From Bacteroidota bacterium (GTDB lineage: Bacteria > Bacteroidota > Ignavibacteria > SZUA-365 > JAADGX01): a stretch of 7,872 nt of DNA. The position numbers and the translations under genes were made by a program. The stretch's first letter is position 1. Each line of letters opens with the position of its first letter. The stretch covers positions 1 through 7,872 of the forward strand of contig JAJRXL010000324.1 of the NCBI GenBank assembly GCA_024276335.1, in the 5' to 3' direction. Below, piece after piece: positions 1 to 5,691 of the stretch. Under the pieces are notes generated by a model. It made no database searches, was not told the origin of the DNA, and saw only the letters and a program-made list of their open reading frames with translations.

Positions 1-1
1 C

Positions 2-151
2 GTATACATCTTGCGCAGTTTGAAGGATGGCAGGTACTACTACGGATGTACTGCCGATCTTGCGAAAAGACTTGAGGCGCACAAAACCGGGAAAGTCCGT
101 TCAACGAAATCACGGCGTCCCCTTGTCCTCCACTACCACGAGGCATACTGA
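2..151 (+). CDS. GIY-YIG domain protein, 5' end outside window, C-terminus apparently truncated
   Basis: This is the visible 3' part (49 codons plus stop) of a small GIY-YIG nuclease-like protein of the UPF0213/YhbQ type. The first visible residues, VYILRS, are the GIY strand. RYYYGCT is the YIG strand, and DLAKRLEAH is the following helix with its conserved arginine. The frame then reads RRPLVLHYHEAY and stops. In the family this strand is normally followed by a helix rich in Glu, Arg and Lys that carries the catalytic glutamate (compare UvrC), for a total of about 80-100 residues. That helix is missing here, and neither of the other two frames after the stop restores it. The protein may be inactive or a decayed copy, but the family assignment is firm. 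The start codon lies outside the window. A bidirectional hairpin terminator follows 49 bases after the stop. Confidence 0.8.
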   Translation, partial: VYILRSLKDGRYYYGCTADLAKRLEAHKTGKVRSTKSRRPLVLHYHEAY

Positions 152-200
152 ATCAATACTGTCTAATGACCCCTGGCATGGACATTAACAACGTGAACGA

Positions 201-244
201 AAAAACACGAAGGGTTACTTTCACTATGAACCCCTCGTGTTTTT
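201..244. terminator. bidirectional intrinsic terminator
   Basis: Arms at 201-216 and 229-244 pair over 16 positions with one mismatch (AAAAACACGAAGGGTT against AACCCCTCGTGTTTTT) around a 12-base loop. An A-tract flanks the left arm and a T-tract flanks the right arm, so the hairpin ends in U-runs on both strands. It separates two convergent units: the GIY-YIG frame from the left and the minus-strand DUF1573/ferritin-like block from the right. Confidence 0.9.
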
Positions 245-316
245 CTTCACCTCGTACGTGGATGTTTCCACGAAAGCAGGGAATACCAATTCAGAACAGT
301 CTCTTACGAACTCCGC

Positions 317-571
317 TTACGACTCATCGGAATAGCTGGCAATAATGCCTGCCATTGCCGATTGCTCTGCCTTCAGTTTCTCTAATCTTGTGCGCAGCAT
401 GTGATAATGGTCTTTCTCCATTTCCGCCAATCGCAACAAGAAGGAACGAATTCCTGGATCGAGAGCCATGTCAGCAGCCTCCCGGTAAAACTGTTCCGCA
501 TCGGATTCCTTATCACAAGCATCCTGCAAGATATCGCCCAGGCTCTTGTATGCAGGAATTACTCGCTTCAT
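317..571 (-). CDS. short two-helix ferritin-like (rubrerythrin-type) protein
   Basis: This is an 84-residue, soluble, mostly helical protein with no signal peptide. Helix 1 (about residues 11-35) contains E22, E26 and the FY pair at 28-29. Helix 2 (about 40-66) contains LAEMEKDHYHML, with E52 and H55 as an ExxH metal-ligand motif. Ferritin-like proteins bind a diiron centre with one Glu from one helix and an ExxH from the next. A single two-helix chain would have to dimerise to build the four-helix site. The E22-E52-H55 spacing (30, then 3) is the same as I recall for the ligands of encapsulated ferritin (E32, E62, H65), but no encapsulin gene or obvious cargo peptide is visible here. The start at 571 is chosen because GGAGAA lies just upstream; a longer frame reaching 685 would overlap the preceding gene. 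It is the last gene of the minus-strand block, 22 bases after the third DUF1573 gene. Iron oxidation or storage is inferred. Confidence 0.78.
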   Translation of the reverse strand: MKRVIPAYKSLGDILQDACDKESDAEQFYREAADMALDPGIRSFLLRLAEMEKDHYHMLRTRLEKLKAEQSAMAGIIASYSDES

Positions 572-593
572 TGAAATTCTCCGGATTGATTGG

Positions 594-1388
594 TTACTTT
601 GGCTTCTTCTTGGGATTATCCCTGACAACTCCAAAGACCTGAATAAACTGCTCTCCTTTTTTTGTCCGAAGACGTAAGGAACCATTCACCTGTCCCTTGT
701 ACTCCGGGGTCAGTTCGATCCCGAGTTCAATGGATTCACCCGGCTGCAGTGTCACCGGAGGTGTAATGGAGAGCTTGAAGTTCTTGAATGGAATTGCCAC
801 CGAGTTCGCCCCATATGACTGTCCGGTGCTGGACGTATCGGCATAGCTGGTCATGCTCGGTAGGATTTCCGAAATCTCCACCGGTTTGTCAGTAACATTC
901 TTGATAGTGGTTTTTCCTGATATCAGTTCACCCACTTTCGCACCCATCAACTGAATATAGACGGGGTTTATTTCCAGGTCCGTCGCGACTTTCGCCTTGA
1001 TGCGAAGCACGGTCACCGGCTGTGGGATATCCTTCATGTAAATACTGATGGTTTTTGTGACCTGTCCGCGTGACCCCCGGGGAGGCGTAAATTTCACTTC
1101 GATGGAGGCTTCCTTTCCAGGAGGGACAAGCTTATCCGATGCAATGGCAGCAGTGCATCCGCAGCTCGCCTGGGTACGAGTAATCTCGAACGGCTCGGTT
1201 CCAATATTCTTGATTTTGAAAACGTGTGTTACAGGTTGCGATTGTTCGATGGTACCAAAATCGTATTCGGCGCTTGGCAAAACTTCGAACTTGGGCATCA
1301 CGGATTTTGCTTCTTGTCCGTAGCCGGGTATAGTGATAACGACGCTCAGAACCAGCGCCGCAATGAGTGATGTACGAATGATCTTCAT
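594..1388 (-). CDS. exported DUF1573 protein, third of three tandem copies
   Basis: This 264-residue protein has an N-terminal signal peptide (MKIIRT, then a hydrophobic stretch to about residue 20, with likely cleavage after GYG at 24). The DUF1573 domain follows at about residues 34-135: an EYDFGTIEQ strand, a HVFKIKNIGTEPFEI strand, and the signature QASCGCT with C76 and C78 as a CxC pair, ending with ISIYMKD and VTVLRIKAKV. DUF1573 is an Ig-like, ASPM/SPD2/Hydin-like beta-sandwich common in Bacteroidota envelope proteins, and its function is not established. A second beta-rich half (about 140-260) ends in KGQVNGSLRLRT, which recurs in the copy upstream. The start is supported by GAGG eight bases before the ATG. 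The gene sits 32 bases after the second copy and 22 bases before the ferritin-like gene, so the genes are probably co-transcribed. The protein is likely periplasmic. Confidence 0.88.
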   Translation of the reverse strand: MKIIRTSLIAALVLSVVITIPGYGQEAKSVMPKFEVLPSAEYDFGTIEQSQPVTHVFKIKNIGTEPFEITRTQASCGCTAAIASDKLVPPGKEASIEVKFTPPRGSRGQVTKTISIYMKDIPQPVTVLRIKAKVATDLEINPVYIQLMGAKVGELISGKTTIKNVTDKPVEISEILPSMTSYADTSSTGQSYGANSVAIPFKNFKLSITPPVTLQPGESIELGIELTPEYKGQVNGSLRLRTKKGEQFIQVFGVVRDNPKKKPK

Positions 1389-1420
1389 TGCTGACCTCGT
1401 GAGAATTGTTACAAATACTC

Positions 1421-2209
1421 TTATTGTCGTTTCGGGCTATTCTCTTCATCTTCCGGAATGACAATTCCGGAAACACCAATGCGTGTCTCATATCCCCCCG
1501 AAGCCACGCGAATCGAACCGTTAATCTGCCCTTTCCTGAAGTCCGGTTTCAGGATAAGAACCAAATTACATGTTTCGTTGGGTTGCAAAACTTTTTTGGA
1601 AATCGACAAAGAAAAACCCGTAAACGGGACTGCCTTGACAAAGGCCGAGTGATATGTCTTCCCTTCCGTCGTGTCAATATAGGCCATCAGATGCGCCGAG
1701 ACATCTTCGATGACGATGTCCTTCTTTGCATGCGAGACTAGGTTGACTTTTGCCGTATCGCTACGACCCGGAATAGTCTTGAAACGTATGTACCGCGTTG
1801 ACGGTTCAAGATCCGTTAAAACCCGCGCGCGTATTTCGAGAGTTCTGAACGGTTGGGAATCTCCAACATAGTACATGGAAACCGTCTTTCGCAATTTACC
1901 ATGCGCCGACGGTGAGGCTCGTAATTCAATCTCCAATACTCCGCTGTCTCCGGGAGCGAGAACGTCCTTGGAAACAAGTGCCGCGGTACAACCACAACTT
2001 GCCTTAGGGCGAGCCAGGTACAATGTATCCGTCCAGCTATTGGTAAAACGCAGCTCGCCTTTCTTGCTTTCTCCCGGTCTCATGTCTCCCAGATCGAGAA
2101 AAGCTTTTTCAAACGAAATTGCGTCGGCAGGGACCTTTTGCGCCTGCGTCTTATCGCTCAACAGTCCCACAAGTGCAACAAGAATAATTAGCGAAATTAC
2201 TTTCTGCAT
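1421..2209 (-). CDS. exported DUF1573 protein, second of three tandem copies
   Basis: This 262-residue protein has a clear signal peptide: MQKVIS, a hydrophobic core over residues 4-17, and likely cleavage after TQA at 23. The DUF1573 domain spans about residues 32-130, with FLDLGDMRPGE, the ELRFTNSW strand, the signature KASCGCTAA (C72 and C74), and a closing strand around FRTLEIRARV. The C-terminal half ends with RKGQINGSIRVAS, matching the same position in the neighbouring copy. The frame is open to 2305, but that start would run through the end of the gene before it and bury the signal peptide. The start at 2209 has AAGGAAC upstream and leaves only 7 bases from the preceding stop, so translational coupling is likely. 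The sequence resembles the third copy more than the first around the cysteine motif. The function is unknown and the location is probably the periplasm. Confidence 0.87.
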   Translation of the reverse strand: MQKVISLIILVALVGLLSDKTQAQKVPADAISFEKAFLDLGDMRPGESKKGELRFTNSWTDTLYLARPKASCGCTAALVSKDVLAPGDSGVLEIELRASPSAHGKLRKTVSMYYVGDSQPFRTLEIRARVLTDLEPSTRYIRFKTIPGRSDTAKVNLVSHAKKDIVIEDVSAHLMAYIDTTEGKTYHSAFVKAVPFTGFSLSISKKVLQPNETCNLVLILKPDFRKGQINGSIRVASGGYETRIGVSGIVIPEDEENSPKRQ

Positions 2210-2216
2210 GAAGTCT

Positions 2217-2993
2217 CTAGTTCCTTCGTTGTGTTTGTTTCGTATGAGCGTGATCCGAAAAGCTTCCCTCAAGAAAGATATGAATTTCACTCTCATTATT
2301 TCCAATCAAAATCGCGCCCTGTAATGTCCCAACCTTATCGGGGCGAAAACCAATCGTAAGTTTTACGGAATCCCTTGGAGCAATGACCATATCCGCGAGA
2401 TGCAGCGTAGTCGGTTCAAGAGCATGGCGCTCCAACGCATCCTGTCGGCCCGTGTAGTATGCGCATAAAGCATCCAATCTCGTTATGCGAACGGAATCGC
2501 GCTCCGTGTTTCCAATCCAGACCTCAATCGTTTTCTCTCTTCCAATTGCAGCAGTGTCAAAACGGACCAGCGGCGTCGACGTGGAAAAGGAGCTGATTAT
2601 GGTGGCATGTAAAAGGAGCTTGGCAAAGGGCTGGTTGTCTCCCCGCCGGAACAACTTGACAAACTTGGCCATTGGTCCCCTGCTCCCTTTCGGCGCCGAA
2701 AGCCGTACCCTAATGCTGAACACGCTGTCCGGCGGAACAACGCTGTCGCTCACAGCGGTCGTCGTACAAAGGCAACTTGGCTTCGCGGCAGAAAGGAACA
2801 GGGTGTCCTCGAGCGCACGCATCCGGAATTCGTATTCAACCTCTTGTGATTGGTGAACGTTTCCAAGATAAGCTTCAGGGCCGTTCAGGTATTCAAGACG
2901 CGATTGAGCATCGAGATTACCCACAATGAAAAAGCAACACAGCGCCATCCAGCATCGGTCTCTCGCCTTTATCCGCATCGCAGTAAACATCAT
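2217..2993 (-). CDS. exported DUF1573-like protein, first and most diverged of three tandem copies
   Basis: This protein has 258 residues if it starts at the first ATG; in-frame ATGs at 2990 and 2978 are possible, and none has a convincing Shine-Dalgarno site. The signal peptide has a positive stretch (RIKARDR), a hydrophobic core WMALCCFFIVG, and likely cleavage after LDA at 29. The DUF1573 domain follows at about residues 34-135, with AYLGNVHQSQEVEYEF and the signature KPSCLCTTT (C74 and C76). The usual Gly between the two cysteines is Leu here, unlike both downstream copies. The second half ends with KVGTLQGAILIGN, a weak version of the KGQ(V/I)NGS motif of its paralogues. It is the first gene after the 107-base gap that follows fetB, and its stop lies 7 bases before the next copy. 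Its divergence and the C-L-C change suggest a specialised role, but its function cannot be read from sequence. Confidence 0.83.
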   Translation of the reverse strand: MMFTAMRIKARDRCWMALCCFFIVGNLDAQSRLEYLNGPEAYLGNVHQSQEVEYEFRMRALEDTLFLSAAKPSCLCTTTAVSDSVVPPDSVFSIRVRLSAPKGSRGPMAKFVKLFRRGDNQPFAKLLLHATIISSFSTSTPLVRFDTAAIGREKTIEVWIGNTERDSVRITRLDALCAYYTGRQDALERHALEPTTLHLADMVIAPRDSVKLTIGFRPDKVGTLQGAILIGNNESEIHIFLEGSFSDHAHTKQTQRRN

Positions 2994-3030
2994 TTAAAGG
3001 TATTGAAAAGATTTCCAAATACAAGGCAAT

Positions 3031-3058
3031 GATCGTCCCTCGACAGATCGTCCGGACG
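3031..3058. repeat. short direct repeat plus palindrome in the gap between fetB and the DUF1573 genes
   Basis: GATCGTCC occurs at 3031-3038 and again at 3046-3053, 15 bases apart from start to start. The second copy runs into the perfect 10-base palindrome CGTCCGGACG (3049-3058). It lies 38-65 bases upstream of the first DUF1573 start, where an operator could sit. No clear promoter or terminator is visible in the 107-base gap (2994-3100), so the downstream genes may be read through from fetAB or have a weak promoter of their own. Short repeats like this can arise by chance. Confidence 0.3.
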
Positions 3059-3100
3059 TGTTCCGTGAAATGGTTTGACACCCAAACAGCACTCCACTTC

Positions 3101-3910
3101 TCACGTACGATGCTTCTCTGTCATTTTTGATTTCGAGATAATGAGTCGATGTTCGGAATCGAAGCATCTCTTGCGGGCGAAGTAGACTACCAAAATACTT
3201 CCTATCGTCGTCGAACCAACCAGCATCAGCATGACAACAATTTGATAGTGGACTGCTGTCAAGGGGTCGGCGCCTGCCAGGATTTGACCGCTCATCATAC
3301 CTGGCAGGAAAACGATCCCCACTCCCATCATGGCGTTGATGGATGGTATCATCCCCGCCCTTATCGCTGAGCGCAAGATCGATTCCGATGCCTGCTGATA
3401 ATCAACTCCAAACGTCAACGCCAGTTCCACCTCATCAAACCGAACGCGCATATCACTGAACAACCGCTCAAGAGCTATTGCGATTGCATTCATCGAGTTC
3501 CCGATAATCATCCCCCCCAGCGGCAGGTAATACTGCGGGAGATACCATGGTTCCGCCCTCACGATTACACCGACAACAACAGTGGTCACCACGACATAGC
3601 TCAAAAGCATCGAAAAGAACGTCGGGGTAAAGAACGACACCTCGTGCTCATCTACGCGCTTGTAAATGATTCGGGCCGCAAAGTATATCATCATTGTGTA
3701 CACGAGGAGGATCGGAACGGGATGTCGAATCTGAAACACGTAGCGTAAGACAAAACCAATCAAGACCAGCTGCGAAACCGTTCGAATGGTACCCCACAGC
3801 AGGTCGCGCTCCAGTTTCAATTTCAGGATGATGGAACTGATTCCGGCAAGAAGGATGAATACGAGACTAATGAATAACCCCGTAATTTCAATCTCAATCG
3901 GACCGTTCAT
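3101..3910 (-). CDS. fetB: FetB-like ABC transporter permease (UPF0014)
   Basis: This 269-residue integral membrane protein matches the FetB/YbbM family, which is about 260 residues in E. coli. Hydrophobic segments lie at about residues 9-29, 40-59, 64-79, 98-119, 130-150, 190-210 and 222-247. The most family-typical stretches are LPLGGMIIGNSMNAIAIALE (about 129-148) and the later SINAMMGVGIVFLPGMMSGQ followed by ILAGADPLTAVHYQIVVML. In E. coli, FetAB is a putative iron exporter that lowers the toxicity of excess iron under oxidative stress. The substrate here is inferred from the family only. The ATG overlaps the stop of the ATPase gene by 4 bases (ATGA), which suggests translational coupling and an obligate pair. 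The C-terminal tail after the last segment is basic (ARKRCF and KMTEKHRT) and likely cytoplasmic. No intrinsic terminator follows. Confidence 0.9.
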   Translation of the reverse strand: MNGPIEIEITGLFISLVFILLAGISSIILKLKLERDLLWGTIRTVSQLVLIGFVLRYVFQIRHPVPILLVYTMMIYFAARIIYKRVDEHEVSFFTPTFFSMLLSYVVVTTVVVGVIVRAEPWYLPQYYLPLGGMIIGNSMNAIAIALERLFSDMRVRFDEVELALTFGVDYQQASESILRSAIRAGMIPSINAMMGVGIVFLPGMMSGQILAGADPLTAVHYQIVVMLMLVGSTTIGSILVVYFARKRCFDSEHRLIISKSKMTEKHRT

Positions 3911-4581
3911 GGCTCTCTCCGTATGGTAGCCTGTTCGATTCTATACCCGATGCAATCTGTATCGCGCAACAAGTTCCTATGAGTAGCAACCAGGATATTC
4001 TTCCCTTCGTTGACCTGCATATCCAGTATCCACTCCTCGACCTTTCGCTCTGCGACGCTATCAAGAGCCGAGGTCGACTCGTCGAAAAGCAATACGGCGG
4101 GATCGGTTATCGCCGCCCGAAGCAAAGCCAGTCGTTGTTGCTGACCAATGGAAAGATTTCTGGCACTCGTATCAAGGGATATTTCTTCATCGAAGAGACG
4201 ACGCATGCTTCTGTAGAGGACACTGTCGGGAGGAATATGTTTCTTCATCATTGTTAAACCGAATACCAGGAACGAACGAACGGAAGAGTCCGGGACAACC
4301 GGTGCCTGTTGGATATACCGTATTTCCTTTCGCCATTGCAATGGGTCCATCTCGCGCGACGAAATCCCCCTGTAGATAATGTCGCCCGAAGCGGGCGCGA
4401 GAAGGCGAGCAATAAGACGAAGGAGTGTGGACTTTCCGCTCCCGGAAGGCCCGTGAATCGTGATCAACTGGTGGTCGGGAAATCGGATGTTGAGCGACTC
4501 AAACACGACGTGTCCGTCAGGAAAAACGAAGGACACGTCGCGCATTTCAAACAAGGGAGAATATGGATTACCGCCATCCAT
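3907..4581 (-). CDS. fetA: FetA-like ABC transporter ATP-binding protein
   Basis: This is a complete ABC ATPase of 224 residues, almost the same length as E. coli FetA. Walker A is GPSGSGKST (44-52), the Q-loop glutamine is Q91 in YIQQAPVVP, the signature is LSIGQQQR (143-150), and Walker B is AVLLFDE (162-168) with catalytic E168. The D-loop is SALD (171-174) and the switch histidine is H201 in VATHR. All catalytic residues are present, so the protein should be active. It would power the FetB permease encoded directly downstream with a 4-base overlap, most likely for iron or another metal export. The start at 4581 has no strong ribosome site nearby (GGAG lies 13 bases upstream), so the exact N-terminus is less sure; the first conserved strand begins near residue 11. 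The gene diverges from the tRNA-Gly gene across 68 bases, which must contain both promoters. Confidence 0.9.
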   Translation of the reverse strand: MDGGNPYSPLFEMRDVSFVFPDGHVVFESLNIRFPDHQLITIHGPSGSGKSTLLRLIARLLAPASGDIIYRGISSREMDPLQWRKEIRYIQQAPVVPDSSVRSFLVFGLTMMKKHIPPDSVLYRSMRRLFDEEISLDTSARNLSIGQQQRLALLRAAITDPAVLLFDESTSALDSVAERKVEEWILDMQVNEGKNILVATHRNLLRDTDCIGYRIEQATIRREP

Positions 4582-4609
4582 CGCTTTAATGAAACTCCAA
4601 TATTTCTAC

Positions 4610-4638
4610 TTGCGAAACAACGGTCAACCGTCTATCTT
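4610..4638 (+). promoter_or_regulatory. putative sigma70-type promoter of the tRNA-Gly gene
   Basis: TTGCGA (4610-4615) and TATCTT (4633-4638) are separated by 17 bases, and the second box ends 11 bases before the tRNA 5' end. Position and spacing suit a stable RNA promoter. The two boxes are moderate matches, so this is a prediction. Confidence 0.45.
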
Positions 4639-4649
4639 TTCTTGTGCGT

Positions 4650-4721
<72 letters not shown>

Positions 4722-4727
4722 CTCTTC

Positions 4728-4757
4728 AAAGCCGGATCAATACCGGCTTTTCCTATT
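4728..4757 (+). terminator. intrinsic terminator after tRNA-Gly
   Basis: AAAGCCGG (4728-4735) pairs perfectly with CCGGCTTT (4743-4750) around a 7-base loop, followed by a T-rich stretch (TTTTCCTATTTTT). It starts 7 bases after the tRNA end, so the tRNA is probably transcribed alone. Confidence 0.85.
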
Positions 4758-4895
4758 TTTCAAGACCCCTGTTCCATCTCATCGTTCAGGAACTGCGCCG
4801 TGAGGTCTCCGCGACGCATACAATAATTACTGATGCCGTTTCGATCACGAGTACCTGGGCAATAATCACATTGAAAAAAGATTAACATTTTCCAG

Positions 4896-4907
4896 GCAAT
4901 ATATTGC
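4896..4907. promoter_or_regulatory. 12-base perfect palindrome, possible operator of the pspA promoter
   Basis: GCAATATATTGC is an exact inverted repeat 80 bases upstream of the PspA start. Its right half overlaps the predicted -35 box, the place where a dimeric repressor or activator would act. No regulator gene is visible in the window. A core this AT-rich can be palindromic by chance. Confidence 0.35.
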
Positions 4908-4932
4908 TACTACAATTCTCATTATCTATATT
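4904..4932 (+). promoter_or_regulatory. putative promoter of pspA
   Basis: TTGCTA (4904-4909) and TATATT (4927-4932) are spaced by exactly 17 bases. The second box continues as TATATTTC, one base from the TAnnTTTG element of Bacteroidota, and the TTG sits at a suitable distance for that class too. Transcription would begin about 48 bases before the ATG. There is no sigma54 site with correct spacing, unlike the E. coli psp promoter. Confidence 0.5.
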
Positions 4933-4986
4933 TCTCCCAATGATTTTGCACGCGATAGCATTCAATCCACAGTACGGAGGCATTGC

Positions 4987-5652
4987 ATGGCAGGAATTTT
5001 TTCCAGGCTGAGCGATATTGTCAAGGCAAACATCAACGATCTGTTAGATCGCACTGAGAATCCTGAAAAGATGATCAAGCAGATGGTAGTGGAGATGGAA
5101 GAAGCGGTCAATAAAGCTACGACGGCGGTAGGTTCGGCCATTGCAAACGAAAAGCGGCTGGAGCGGTTATACAAGGAGAAAATGAAGCTCGCCGACACGT
5201 GGCAGAAGAAAGCGCTCATTGCAGTCGAACGCGGCCGCGACGATCTTGCCCGGCAGGCCCTGGAAAAAAAGACCATGAATCTGAAAGCGGCTAATGATCT
5301 TGAGGGACCTCTTGCCGAAGCAAAGGCTACTGCCAAACAACTGCGCACCCAATTGACTCAACTGAAGAAAAAACTGGACGAGGCGCGGTCTCGTCAAAGC
5401 ACATTGATCGCACGCTCACGAGCAGCAAAGGCGAAACGCCAGATCGCGGAGTCGATCTCGGGTATTGGAGACAGTGCTTTCGCGAGTTTCGATAAGTACG
5501 AAGAAAAGGTCCTCCAAATCGAGTCAGAAGCAGATGCCTTCGCGGAGCTTAGCGGGGATACGACTTCGTTGGAAGATGAATTCGACAAGCTCACATCCGG
5601 CGACGAGATTGATAAAGAGCTTGCCATGCTGAAAGCTGCCGCGGGTAAATAA
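4987..5652 (+). CDS. pspA: PspA/IM30 family membrane-stress protein (ESCRT-III-like)
   Basis: This 221-residue, almost fully helical protein is typical of PspA/IM30/Vipp1 in length and layout. The N-terminal amphipathic helix (about 1-24, MAGIFSRLSDIVKANINDLL) is the membrane-binding helix, followed by the family stretch TENPEKMIKQMVVEMEEA. A long charged coiled-coil hairpin covers about residues 27-150 (QALEKKTMNLKAANDLEGPL lies in its middle), and shorter C-terminal helices end at LAMLKAAAGK. Family members polymerise on the inner face of the cytoplasmic membrane and protect or remodel it under stress. The start is certain: GGAGG (4976-4980) lies six bases upstream. The gene has a plausible promoter overlapping a palindrome. 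It is followed after 39 bases by the YbjN-like/H1 fusion gene on the same strand, with no terminator between, so the two are probably co-transcribed. PspF and PspBC partners are not in the window. Confidence 0.93.
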   Translation: MAGIFSRLSDIVKANINDLLDRTENPEKMIKQMVVEMEEAVNKATTAVGSAIANEKRLERLYKEKMKLADTWQKKALIAVERGRDDLARQALEKKTMNLKAANDLEGPLAEAKATAKQLRTQLTQLKKKLDEARSRQSTLIARSRAAKAKRQIAESISGIGDSAFASFDKYEEKVLQIESEADAFAELSGDTTSLEDEFDKLTSGDEIDKELAMLKAAAGK

Positions 5653-5691
5653 TAATTAGTCAATACGATATTCCGTTGGAGGAGCCTGTTC

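Noticed and set aside
572..685. N-terminal extension of the ferritin-like protein
   Set aside because: It would overlap the end of the upstream DUF1573 gene by about 90 bases. The inner ATG at 571 has a GGAGAA site and begins where the family similarity begins.
2210..2305. N-terminal extension of the second DUF1573 protein
   Set aside because: It overlaps the end of the preceding gene and would place the signal peptide internally.
3062..3100. Hairpin after fetB (GTTTG/CAAAC) as a terminator
   Set aside because: The stem is only five base pairs, AT-rich, and is not followed by a U-run on the minus strand.
4893..4909. Possible sigma54 promoter (GGCAATATATTGC) before pspA
   Set aside because: The GG and GC are one base too close together for the fixed sigma54 spacing, and no PspF-type activator gene is nearby.
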